From positions 1 to 64,000 of the forward strand of contig NZ_AXWO01000020.1 in assembly GCF_000482705.1 (NCBI RefSeq): 64,000 nucleotides of DNA, in the 5' to 3' direction. Source of the DNA: Glycomyces arizonensis DSM 44726 (GTDB taxonomy: Bacteria > Actinomycetota > Actinomycetes > Mycobacteriales > Micromonosporaceae). A program made the translations under genes and the position numbers. The notes below the pieces were generated by a model, which was given only the letters and a program-made list of their open reading frames with translations, had not been told where the DNA came from and did no database searches. This document shows positions 42,997 through 50,759 of the stretch, piece by piece; position 1 is the stretch's first letter, and each line of letters starts with the position of its first letter.

Positions 42997-44991
42997 TCAG
43001 TCGTCGCCGAGGTGGTAGACCACCGCGTCGTCGGTGCGGTCCACCTCGATCCCGAGCGGGTCGGTCTCGTAGTCCAGGCCGGCCCAGTCGCTGCCGGGCA
43101 GCCACGACGGGATCACCACCACCGTCTCGATCCCCGCGTCCCGCAGCCCGTCGATCGCGTCCTGGGCCGGGAACGAGTCCGAGATCTGCCGGATCCCGGC
43201 CTGCTCGTCGGGCGTGAACGCGGCGCTGCCGTTGGCCATGTCCACGAAGCCGTCGATGCTCCAGAACTGCAGGCGCGTGTCGCGCCCGTCCGAGGGCAGG
43301 AACAGGACCGGCCCCTCCAGCTCGGACATGTCCAGCGGCGGCTCGGGCGGCTCGGGGTTGTCGACCACCGGCACGCCCTCCAGCAGGACCAGCACGATCG
43401 GCAGGAACAGCAGCGCGTGGACGCGCCGGGGCGCGCGCACCGTCAACCGCTTGTCCACTCGCGACTCGTGCGCCACCGCGTCGGCGTCGTCGGCGATCCG
43501 CGTCAGTGTCCCCGCTGCCAAGACTGCCAAGAGCAGCGTCATGTAGAGGACCAGCCTGCCGGGCGTGCGGATCGCGTCGAACCCGGGCGCGTACTCGTAC
43601 AGCAGCCCCCACGCCCACGAGCCGTCGTCGAGGAAGTTGGGCCCCATCGCGAGCGCCATGAACACGGCGGTGCCGAACGCGAGCCAGAACCGCTTCCACG
43701 GGCTCCACGCCGACCAGATCAGGCCCATCAGCGCCAACGCCAGCAGCGTGAAGCCGACCAGCAGCGTCTGCTCGGGCGGCCAGGTCAAATCGGCCCGGGC
43801 CGCCTCGTGCGCCCCGCCCCACAGCCGCGACTCCTCGGGCGAGATGACGAAGCTCTGCCAGGTGGGGCTGAACCAGGCCACGTAGTCGTAGTCCCGCACC
43901 GTCTCGGGGAAGGCGCGCGCCACCATCGCGTGCTTGTCGGCGATCCACAGCACCCCGAGGCTGAACAGCGAGCCGCCCAGGCCGTCGGCGACCAATGTCG
44001 TCCACCGCAGCTTCGGCCGCTTGACCAGCCAGAAGCACCCGACCACCAGGCCGATGAACAGCATGATGTAGACGAACGTGAGGCCGAGCGCGACGCCGAT
44101 GGCGAACTGCCACAGCGCGCACGCCCACCCGGCGACGATCCAGCCGGTGCGCTGGCGCTCGGGCCTGAAGCCGTGGCGCAATGACCAGCCGTGGCCGCGC
44201 GCCAGCATGGCCAGCGCCAAGGCGATCCCGCCCGCCGAGAGCACGTTCAGGTGTCCGAAGTGGGCGAGCTTCCACGGGGCGTACGCGAACGCGGCCGCGC
44301 CCACCGCCGAGGCGGCGATCCTGGCCCCGAGCTGGCGCAGCAGGGCGTAGGCGCCGAGGAACGCCAGCGCGAAGGTGCCGATGAACAGGATGTTGTAGAC
44401 GACGAGGGCGCTGGTGGTGTCGGTGATGAACAGCGCGGCGGGAGCGTAGCCGAGGAGCGTGTCGGTGAACAGGAACGAGTCCAGCGCCGGCCAGAAGCTG
44501 TTGGTGCCCCAGATCCCGGCCGGGTCGGTCCGCAGCGCGTCCGAGAGCCAGCCGAGGGTGTAGGCCTGGAGGAGGGGATCGCCGAGGTCGTGGGGGATGA
44601 CGTGGTCGGCGTCGCGGGCCAGCGGCCACGTCATGGCGACCGACAGGATCGCGCTGAAGAGCCCGGCGAGGGTCCATTCGCTGGTGGCGGCGCGGCGCGC
44701 GAGGCGGCCGAGGCGGTGCATGGGCGGGAGGCGGTGCCTGCCGGTGCCGTCGTCATCGTCGTCGACGGCCTCGCCGTCGCCTCGGGCGAACCGCCGCCAG
44801 CGGTCGCCCTCGGACGCGGCGTCCTCGTCGGCGTCGTGATCGGCTGCCGGACGGGCGTCGTCGGTCGGCGCATCGGTCTCGGACTCGTCGGGCCGCGCCG
44901 CGGACTCCGCCTGGGGCTCGGGTCCGTCCTCTGCTTCAGGTGCGTTGTCGGTGATCGCCATGGAGCTCGCCGTCTCGAGTAGTCGTGTCAC
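42997..44991 (-). CDS. polytopic membrane protein, GT-C/YfhO-like
   Basis: The 664-aa protein is read from the GTG at 44991, because a TAGGAT box (minus strand, 44997-45002) ends five bases before it. The ATG at 44961 is the alternative. A 100-residue acidic, disordered N-terminus (APEAEDGPEPQAESAARPDESE) precedes about a dozen membrane helices starting at TLAGLFSAILSVAMTWPLARD. A periplasmic loop has HDLGDPLLQAYTLGWLSDAL, and a C-terminal soluble domain ends VVYHLGDD. The layout is that of GT-C-fold or YfhO-like membrane glycosyltransferases, but no diagnostic catalytic site can be shown. Confidence 0.6.
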   Translation of the reverse strand: MTRLLETASSMAITDNAPEAEDGPEPQAESAARPDESETDAPTDDARPAADHDADEDAASEGDRWRRFARGDGEAVDDDDDGTGRHRLPPMHRLGRLARRAATSEWTLAGLFSAILSVAMTWPLARDADHVIPHDLGDPLLQAYTLGWLSDALRTDPAGIWGTNSFWPALDSFLFTDTLLGYAPAALFITDTTSALVVYNILFIGTFALAFLGAYALLRQLGARIAASAVGAAAFAYAPWKLAHFGHLNVLSAGGIALALAMLARGHGWSLRHGFRPERQRTGWIVAGWACALWQFAIGVALGLTFVYIMLFIGLVVGCFWLVKRPKLRWTTLVADGLGGSLFSLGVLWIADKHAMVARAFPETVRDYDYVAWFSPTWQSFVISPEESRLWGGAHEAARADLTWPPEQTLLVGFTLLALALMGLIWSAWSPWKRFWLAFGTAVFMALAMGPNFLDDGSWAWGLLYEYAPGFDAIRTPGRLVLYMTLLLAVLAAGTLTRIADDADAVAHESRVDKRLTVRAPRRVHALLFLPIVLVLLEGVPVVDNPEPPEPPLDMSELEGPVLFLPSDGRDTRLQFWSIDGFVDMANGSAAFTPDEQAGIRQISDSFPAQDAIDGLRDAGIETVVVIPSWLPGSDWAGLDYETDPLGIEVDRTDDAVVYHLGDD

Positions 44992-45236
44992 GGCACATCC
45001 TACGGAGTGGCACACACGCGGCCGCGAGCGTCCAAGAGCGCCACGGCCGAACAGCCGCGCCCGACAGTGCCCCGCTCGCGGCCGCGAGCGCCGTCCCTTC
45101 GGGATACCTGGCCCGCGAAATCGGCGGTGATCAGGCCGTCACTTATCCGCCGCCCGCTCGTTGAACGGGGTTGAGACCTGATTCCCCTTGAGGACCAGAC
45201 CGTTAGCCCCGAGACCGCAGTTGGAGAACCGCAGGC

Positions 45237-46214
45237 ATGGGAAGACACACCACGAAGCTCGGTGAGGCCTCACGAGCCGAGACGCGTCCGCCGCTGCCCT
45301 ACCCGGTGCGCGACGGGCGCATCTCGCCGCCGAGGCAGGAGGCGATGGACCGGCGCTCGCAGCGCCGCAAGTCGCGCCTGGCGGCGCTCTCGGCCGCCTC
45401 GATGCTCGCGATCGGGGGCGCGGCGGGCATGAGCATGGCGATGGCCGACGAGCCGGAGTCCTCGGGCGGCGGCGAGATCGTCTTCAGCGGCGACTGCGGC
45501 GCGCTGCACGTGGTCTCTCCGACCTCGAAGCCGAGCGCCTCCCAGATCACGGTGACCGAGGGCTCGGAGGTCGAGTACACGAACGACCTCGGCGTCCCGG
45601 CCGAGCTCTACGTCGGCAACGAGACCTATGACATCGGCTCGGGTTCGACGCAGGTGTTCATCATGAACCAGTCGGCCGAGATCGCGATGGTCCCGGACTG
45701 CCGCGGCCTGTTCGCGCAGTACGAGTCCGCGCAGGTGAACGTGGTCGACGCGCCGAAGGCCGAGGAGCAGGACACCTCGGACGGCCAGGACGACTCGGGG
45801 CCGTCCACGGCCGAGCTGCCGAGCAGGGGCTCGGGCGGCGACTCGGACGACCGGTCGGACGACGCGGACGGCGGCACCTCCCAGCAGGGCGGCGACTCCA
45901 GTGCGCCGCAGGACGCGAACGGCACCGAAGCGAACGGCACCGAAGCGGAGGCGAGTGCCGAGGAGCAGGCCGACGACAAGGCCGGCGAGACCGACGACGA
46001 GGAAGTGAACTCGTTCGGTCCGGCCGCCGGCACCGACGAGGACTCGGGCGACCCCGAGTTCAGCCCGGCCAGCAGCGACGAGGTCGTCGCGGTGGACCCG
46101 AAGGCGGTCTCGGACGGCGCCAGCGGGCTGCTCGCGCTGGTCGCGATCGTCTGCCTGGTCGGCGTGAGCGCCGCGGTCATGCGCACCATGCTGAAGCAAC
46201 GGGCGACGGCTTGA
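45237..46214 (+). CDS. membrane-anchored extracellular protein, cupredoxin-like fold
   Basis: This 325-aa protein starts at ATG 45237 with GGAGA upstream. An Arg-rich stretch leads into a signal-type segment (LAALSAASMLAIGGAAGMSMAMA). One compact beta domain of about 95 residues follows (EIVFSGDCGALHVVSPTSKPSASQITVTEG to SAQVNVV), with two Cys placed to form a disulphide. It resembles a cupredoxin-like sandwich but lacks copper ligands. Next is an acidic Ser/Asp/Glu linker of about 110 residues with the repeat NGTEANGTEAE. A membrane helix (GLLALVAIVCLVGVSAAVM) closes the C-terminus. Function unknown; wall-spanning display is likely. Confidence 0.6.
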   Translation: MGRHTTKLGEASRAETRPPLPYPVRDGRISPPRQEAMDRRSQRRKSRLAALSAASMLAIGGAAGMSMAMADEPESSGGGEIVFSGDCGALHVVSPTSKPSASQITVTEGSEVEYTNDLGVPAELYVGNETYDIGSGSTQVFIMNQSAEIAMVPDCRGLFAQYESAQVNVVDAPKAEEQDTSDGQDDSGPSTAELPSRGSGGDSDDRSDDADGGTSQQGGDSSAPQDANGTEANGTEAEASAEEQADDKAGETDDEEVNSFGPAAGTDEDSGDPEFSPASSDEVVAVDPKAVSDGASGLLALVAIVCLVGVSAAVMRTMLKQRATA

Positions 46215-46236
46215 TCGCCCCGCATGCGGCCCGCAG

Positions 46237-46262
46237 CGCCGCCGGACGCGCGTCCGGCGGCG
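46237..46262 (+). terminator. 26-base perfect GC palindrome
   Basis: Every base from 46237 to 46249 pairs with 46250 to 46262 (CGCCGCCGGACGC and its complement). It lies 23 bases after the stop at 46214, a typical place for a factor-independent or helper terminator in GC-rich actinomycetes. Confidence 0.6.
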
Positions 46263-46327
46263 TCGAGGCGGGCCACCGGTCCGGGCCCGGCCGCGCCGGG
46301 CCCGAGACGTCACACGGTGGAGTCTCC

Positions 46328-46405
46328 GTGAGGCACTGAAACCGGGCACTCGTTGGTGGTCTTTCCTCCCCAGGTCCCACACCGACGCCCGGGTCAGTGC
46401 CTCAC
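46328..46405 (+). ncRNA. long hairpin, possible structured RNA element
   Basis: GTGAGGCACTGA (46328-46339) pairs with TCAGTGCCTCAC (46394-46405). After a small 2/1 internal loop, CCGGGC (46342-46347) pairs with GCCCGG (46387-46392). The 39-base loop is pyrimidine-rich in the middle. This is far longer than a simple terminator and sits 183 bases before the next start, so it may be a leader RNA structure or a small RNA. No known riboswitch consensus was recognised. Confidence 0.4.
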
Positions 46406-46588
46406 GGCCTGCTCTGCGCCGATTCGCTCCCACGGCGGCGCCCGCGACCGTAGATTGGCACGCATGGTGACGTTCGCGCGCAGCGCGTTGGGAAGGCACC
46501 CGGCTTGCCGCCGCCCGGGCGATTGCTTTAGCGTGGGCCGGAGTCCTTTGTCAGTGCTACCCCAGCCCTAGAGTCAGGTACCCCAGCT

Positions 46589-47557
46589 GTGACCACCTCG
46601 AAGCCGAAAACCTCGCGGAGACTCTGGCCCTACCTCGCCGTCCCGGCCCTCGCGGTGCTCGTCGCCGCGGTCGTCTACGTGAGCGACTTCAGCGCCGAGG
46701 ACGTCGGCCTCGGCAAGTCCTCCGGCGATGATCTCCCCGGGTCGCAGGTCGAGGAGTCCGAGCTGGCCGACTCCGAGATCCAGCCCGACCCCGCCGAGCA
46801 GCACGAGGCCGCGCAGGAGAAGCTCCAGGGGATGCTCGACGACGCCGTCGAGGACTACCTCGCCGACATCGACGACGAGAACCTCTACGTGTCGATCGCG
46901 GTGAACGACAGCGAGTTCGAGCTCGCCTACAACGGCGACGAGCAGCACGACACCGCCTCCATCGTCAAGGTCGAGATCCTCGGGATGCTCCTGCTCAACT
47001 ACGACACGGTCGCGGACATCCCCGACTGGGTCATGGCCGACGCGGAGAAGATGATCAAGGAGTCGGACAACAACGCCACCAACGACCTCCTCTTCGGGGT
47101 CCTCGACGGGCACCAGACGATGCGCGACGCGCACGAGATCTTCGGCCTGACCGGCACCGAGCCCGGCGAGGGGGAGCGGTGGGGCCTGACGCAGACCACC
47201 GCCGTCGACCAGCTGACCATGCTCAAGGGCGCGCTGTACGAGGGCATCCTGACCGAGGAGCAGGCCCAGTTGTCGCGCGACCTCATGGGCGATCTGGCCG
47301 ACTTCCAGGACTGGGGCGTGGTGGCCGGGGCCGAGGACGGCGAGTCCGTCTGGATGAAGAACGGCTGGGACACCCGCGACGCCCTCGGCGGCGAGTGGGC
47401 CGTCAACTCGATCGGCGTCATCGCGGGCGACACCGAGGAGCCGATCATGCTCTCGATCCTCACCGGCGGCTCGGCCTCCGAGGAGGAGGGCATCGCCCTG
47501 GTCGAGGACCTGGCCGAGATCACGCGCGAGATCGTCGACACCGACCCGCTCGCCTAG
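46589..47557 (+). CDS. membrane-anchored serine hydrolase, class A beta-lactamase fold
   Basis: The 322-aa protein starts at GTG 46589. An N-terminal membrane helix (LWPYLAVPALAVLVAAVVYV) anchors it outside, followed by an acidic linker of about 45 residues. The catalytic domain keeps the three beta-lactamase motifs: Ser124-x-x-Lys127 (SIVK), Ser159-Asp160-Asn161 (SDN), and Lys257-Asn258-Gly259 in WMKNGWD, where KNG replaces the usual KTG. The omega-loop Glu of class A enzymes is not obvious. It may be a beta-lactamase-like or peptidoglycan-active enzyme rather than a resistance enzyme. Confidence 0.75.
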   Translation: MTTSKPKTSRRLWPYLAVPALAVLVAAVVYVSDFSAEDVGLGKSSGDDLPGSQVEESELADSEIQPDPAEQHEAAQEKLQGMLDDAVEDYLADIDDENLYVSIAVNDSEFELAYNGDEQHDTASIVKVEILGMLLLNYDTVADIPDWVMADAEKMIKESDNNATNDLLFGVLDGHQTMRDAHEIFGLTGTEPGEGERWGLTQTTAVDQLTMLKGALYEGILTEEQAQLSRDLMGDLADFQDWGVVAGAEDGESVWMKNGWDTRDALGGEWAVNSIGVIAGDTEEPIMLSILTGGSASEEEGIALVEDLAEITREIVDTDPLA

Positions 47558-47605
47558 CCTTGACCCCGTCCCTTGAAAAAGGCACACTGAACAGACCGCA
47601 AAGCT

Positions 47606-47667
47606 TATACCTATACTCTATAATCTATATTATATAAATTATATTTTATATCCTATAAGATATAGGA
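47606..47667. repeat. TATANNN heptad array, copy 6, reaching the glcD ribosome site
   Basis: TATA tetrads start at 47606, 47612, 47619, 47626, 47633, 47640, 47647, 47654 and 47661. All steps are 7 except the first, which is 6. The last units form a perfect stem ATCCTATA-AGA-TATAGGAT whose right arm contains the AGGA that precedes the glcD ATG. The array lies between two genes on the plus strand. Confidence 0.88.
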
Positions 47668-47673
47668 TGGCCT

Positions 47674-49035
47674 ATGACTGATCTCCACTCCGCGCTGTCC
47701 GAGGCGGGCCTCACCGCCGTCGTCGACGGCGACATCCTGGCCGCACACTCGGTCGACCAAGCGCAACTCGTCGCACCCGGACGGGCCGCGGCACTGGTCA
47801 GGGCCCGCTCCACCGCGGAGGTCTCCGCGGTCCTGCGGATCGCGAGCGACCTCGGCGCACCGGTGGTGCCCCAAGGCGCGCGCACCGGCCTGGCCGGCTC
47901 GGCCACCGCCGTCGACGGCGCGATCCTGCTCGACGTCTCGCCGATGGACGCGATCGTCTCGCTCGACCCGGTCAACCGGACCGCCGTGTGCCAGCCGGGC
48001 GTGCGCAACGCGGCCATCTCCCGCGCCGCCGCCGAGCACGGCCTGCGCTACGCGCCCGACCCCGGCTCCTGGGAGACCTCCACCATCGGCGGCAACATCG
48101 CCACCGCCGCCGGAGGCATGTGCTGCGTCAAGTACGGCGTCACCGCCGAATACGTCCTCGGCCTCGAAGTGGTCATGGCCTCCGGCGAGGTCATGCGATG
48201 CGGGCGGCAGACCGCGAAGGGCGTGGCCGGCTACGACCTGGTCCGCCTGTTCTGCGGCTCCGAAGGCACCCTCGGGGTGATCACCGAGGCGACGGTCAAG
48301 CTCAGCCCGATCCCGCGCGAGCGCCTGACGCTGGCCGCGGTCTTCGACACGACCGCGGACGCCGGGCGCGCCGTCACCGCGATCATGGCCTCCGGCGCGC
48401 AGCCGAGCCTGCTCGAACTCATCGACAACGTCCACCTGCGGGCCCTCGAAGACCTGCGGCCCATGGGGCTGCCCACCGACGCCGCGGCGCTGCTGCTCGT
48501 CGCCGCCGACAACGACCCCGACGCCGAGCTGATCGCGATCGAGCGGCTCTGCGAGGAAGCGGGCGCCGCCGAGGTCTACCGCGCCACCGACGCGACCGAG
48601 GCCGACGCGCTGCTGGAGTCGCGTCGCATGGCCTACCACGCGATGGAGCCGCTGGGCACGGTCCTGGTCGACGACGTGGCCGTGCCGCGCTCGCGGCTCG
48701 CCGAGGCGCTCGACGGCGTGCAGGCCGCGGCCGAGCGGCACGGCGTCGTCATCGGCGTGATCGCCCATGCCGGGGACGGCAACCTGCACCCGAACATCGT
48801 CGTCCACCCCGAGGACGAGAACTCGGTGGCGGCCGGGAAGGCCGCGTTCGACGAGATCCTGGAGATGACCCTCGCGATGGGCGGGACCATCACCGGCGAG
48901 CACGGCGTGGGCATGCTCAAGCGCGACTGGCTCGCAAGGGAAGTGGACCCGGTGAACCTGGCCGTGCAGCGGCGCATCAAGGAGGCGCTCGACCCGCTGG
49001 GGATCCTCAACCCCGGGAAGGTCCTGGCCGGTTGA
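47674..49035 (+). CDS. FAD-linked oxidase, GlcD / D-lactate dehydrogenase type
   Basis: The 453-aa protein has the VAO-type FAD domain: LVRARSTAEVSAVLRIASDLGAPVVPQGARTGLAGSA at the start, the GSWETSTIGGNIATAAGGMCCVKYGVT flavin motif, and the C-terminal cap with VIAHAGDGNLHPNI and the ending TGEHGVGMLKRDWL...LDPLGILNPGKVL. Family members oxidise glycolate, D-lactate or other 2-hydroxy acids. No GlcE/GlcF partner follows, so it probably passes electrons alone or to a separate carrier. Its ribosome site (AGGATGG, 47664-47670) overlaps the end of a TATANNN array. Confidence 0.87.
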   Translation: MTDLHSALSEAGLTAVVDGDILAAHSVDQAQLVAPGRAAALVRARSTAEVSAVLRIASDLGAPVVPQGARTGLAGSATAVDGAILLDVSPMDAIVSLDPVNRTAVCQPGVRNAAISRAAAEHGLRYAPDPGSWETSTIGGNIATAAGGMCCVKYGVTAEYVLGLEVVMASGEVMRCGRQTAKGVAGYDLVRLFCGSEGTLGVITEATVKLSPIPRERLTLAAVFDTTADAGRAVTAIMASGAQPSLLELIDNVHLRALEDLRPMGLPTDAAALLLVAADNDPDAELIAIERLCEEAGAAEVYRATDATEADALLESRRMAYHAMEPLGTVLVDDVAVPRSRLAEALDGVQAAAERHGVVIGVIAHAGDGNLHPNIVVHPEDENSVAAGKAAFDEILEMTLAMGGTITGEHGVGMLKRDWLAREVDPVNLAVQRRIKEALDPLGILNPGKVLAG

Positions 49036-49119
49036 GGCGGTGCGGCTTCCGGCCGGTTGACGCACCCGGCGTCTGAATCGTCCCGATACATGGTTGTGTC
49101 GGAGCTGTGACACAGTAAT

Positions 49120-49153
49120 GGGGCCGCAGCGCTTGCCCATTCGCTGCGGCCCC
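49120..49153 (+). terminator. 12-base-pair GC stem terminator
   Basis: GGGGCCGCAGCG (49120-49131) pairs perfectly with CGCTGCGGCCCC (49142-49153) across a 10-base loop, 85 bases after the glcD-like gene. Confidence 0.7.
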
Positions 49154-49156
49154 GAT

Positions 49157-49177
49157 AAAGTGGAGGAGCTCCACTTT
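49157..49177. terminator. second hairpin with T-run
   Basis: AAAGTGGAG (49157-49165) pairs with CTCCACTTT (49169-49177) around a GAG loop and runs into TTTT. The leading AAA makes it usable in both directions, fitting its place between convergent genes. Confidence 0.7.
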
Positions 49178-49373
49178 TCATTGGCACCGGTCGAGCTGTG
49201 CCCGATTGCCCTGACCGGTTATGTGCCCCCGGATGTTCCGTGCCTCCCAGAAGACTGCCCATGTCACTCTGTTCGGCGTGTCGGCGTGACCGGAACACTC
49301 ATTACTATGAGGACCATCTCTGAGCGTGGCCTGTGGCGAGGCTGAAAAAACCCTGGGAATCGATGCCGAACCG

Positions 49374-50228
49374 TTACGAAGGCACGTCGAATCCGGCGAG
49401 TTTATCCAGCTCAGCGGTCACATCGGGACGCTGATCGACGCTCTCGCCGTCAATAGAAGTGATAAAGGCCACACCACGAACGGACGAGGTCAGCCAGGCC
49501 GCCTCCGCCTCCCGCAGCTCCTCCACCGGAATCAGCCGCTCCGCCGTCTTCAGCCCCGCCTTCGGGGCGTTCTCCAGCAGGAACGCGCTCGTCGTCCCCG
49601 GCAGGATCCCCGCCGACACCGGCGTGGTGCACAGCGTCTCGCCCTCCAGCCACAGGAGCGACGACGTCGGCCCCTCCAGCGCGAAGCCGTCGGCCGAGAC
49701 CCACAGCGCGTCGTCCGCGCCCTGCGACTTCGCCCAGCGCATGACCGCCATCGTCGTCGCGTACGACAAGGCCTTCACCCCGCCTAGAAGCCACGGGGCT
49801 CTCCCCCGCGCATCGGCATCCACCCCCAATGTCGCCGTCGCGATCCGCAGACCGTCCCTCCTGGGCAGGATCCGCTCCCTGGAAACCGGATCGACCGTCG
49901 CGAACACCGTCGGCGGCCCGCCGTGCTCCCGCCCGCGCGTCGCCACCAGACGCAGCGCCCCCTCGCCGCCCGCGGACTCGCGCCAGGCCGCCAAGGCCTG
50001 CTCGGCCAGCGCGGCCAAAGCCGCCTCGTCGGGCAGCTCGAACTCCATGCGCTCGGCCGAGGCCGCCATGCGCGCCAGGTGCCGATCGAGCAGGAACGCC
50101 CGCCCCTCGCGCACGTTGATCGTCTCGAACACGCCGTCGCCCCGGAGCACGCCCAGGTCGTCGGCGCACAGGATCGGCTCGTCGGAATCGACGACGCCTC
50201 GGTGCAGTACCGCTGTCACTGTTGCCAT
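49374..50228 (-). CDS. pabC: class IV aminotransferase, aminodeoxychorismate lyase-like
   Basis: The 284-aa PLP enzyme of fold type IV starts at ATG 50228. It begins with the signature CADDLGVLRGDGVFETINVREGRAFLLDRHLARMAAS. The catalytic Lys lies in GGVKALSYATTM and the cofactor-phosphate loop in GILPGTTSAFLLE. Length and the start segment favour aminodeoxychorismate lyase, which makes p-aminobenzoate for folate, over branched-chain or D-amino-acid aminotransferases. The folate-binding YgfZ-like protein close by on the other strand fits such a role. Confidence 0.8.
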   Translation of the reverse strand: MATVTAVLHRGVVDSDEPILCADDLGVLRGDGVFETINVREGRAFLLDRHLARMAASAERMEFELPDEAALAALAEQALAAWRESAGGEGALRLVATRGREHGGPPTVFATVDPVSRERILPRRDGLRIATATLGVDADARGRAPWLLGGVKALSYATTMAVMRWAKSQGADDALWVSADGFALEGPTSSLLWLEGETLCTTPVSAGILPGTTSAFLLENAPKAGLKTAERLIPVEELREAEAAWLTSSVRGVAFITSIDGESVDQRPDVTAELDKLAGFDVPS

Positions 50229-50318
50229 GGGTCCATTCTGCGACGTGCGCCACGCCCCGGCTCCCCGCCCACCCCGACGATTCGACACCGACCACGTGGT
50301 GGGAAGTACGATGCAGAC

Positions 50319-50759
50319 ATGCCCACCGAAGCCGAGTCAGACACGGAACTGGCGGCGGTACTGCGCGCGAAAGGCATGCGCATGACCGCCCAGCGCCAGC
50401 TCGTGCTCGAAGCGGTGCGCGAGCTCGGGCACGCGACGCCGGAGCAGATCCACGAACGCATCCGAGACCAGGTCGAAGGTGTGAACATCACCACCGTCTA
50501 CCGCACGCTGGACCTGCTCGAACAGCTCCAGCTCGTCTCCCACACCCACCTCTCCCACGGCGCCCCCACCTACCACCCCGCCGGCGACCGCGGGCACGCC
50601 CACCTGGTGTGCCACCGGTGCGGGCGGATCACCGAAGTCGAACCAGCGGTGTTCGCGAACGCGCGCCAGGAGGTGGCCGACAAGACCGGGTTCGTCCTCG
50701 ACGTCGGCCACGTCGCCGTGTTCGGGACCTGCGCCGAATGCTTGGAGAAGGCACGATGA
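50319..50759 (+). CDS. Fur-family metal-dependent regulator
   Basis: The 146-aa protein starts at ATG 50319, six bases after a TACGAT box, so the mRNA is probably leaderless. The winged helix is LRAKGMRMTAQRQLVLEAVRELGHATPEQIHERI...GVNITTVYRTLDLLEQLQLV. The dimer domain has His-rich SHGAPTYHPAGDRGHAHLVCHRCGRITEV and a second CAEC pair, giving a structural zinc site. It could be a Zur, Fur or PerR type; the metal cannot be read from sequence alone. Its stop overlaps the YgfZ-like start as ATGA. Confidence 0.9.
   Translation: MPTEAESDTELAAVLRAKGMRMTAQRQLVLEAVRELGHATPEQIHERIRDQVEGVNITTVYRTLDLLEQLQLVSHTHLSHGAPTYHPAGDRGHAHLVCHRCGRITEVEPAVFANARQEVADKTGFVLDVGHVAVFGTCAECLEKAR

Larger units (their letters stand above)
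46215..46588. other. intergenic region with terminator and long imperfect inverted repeat
   Basis: The region holds a perfect 26-base GC palindrome (46237-46262) just after the upstream gene and a larger stem-loop at 46328-46405. The remainder leads into the GTG start of the beta-lactamase-like gene at 46589 and includes a TAGAGT box at 46569-46574. No gene is seen. Confidence 0.5.
49036..49373. other. intergenic region with two adjacent terminators
   Basis: Between the end of the glcD-like gene and the end of the convergent aminotransferase gene lie two strong hairpins (49120-49153 and 49157-49177). The sequence beyond 49180 has no supported gene or structure. Confidence 0.6.

Noticed and set aside
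45010-45100. Repeated GCGGCCGCGAGCG in the spacer before 45237
   Set aside because: Short GC-rich repeats like this are expected by chance in this base composition; no further structure supports a function.
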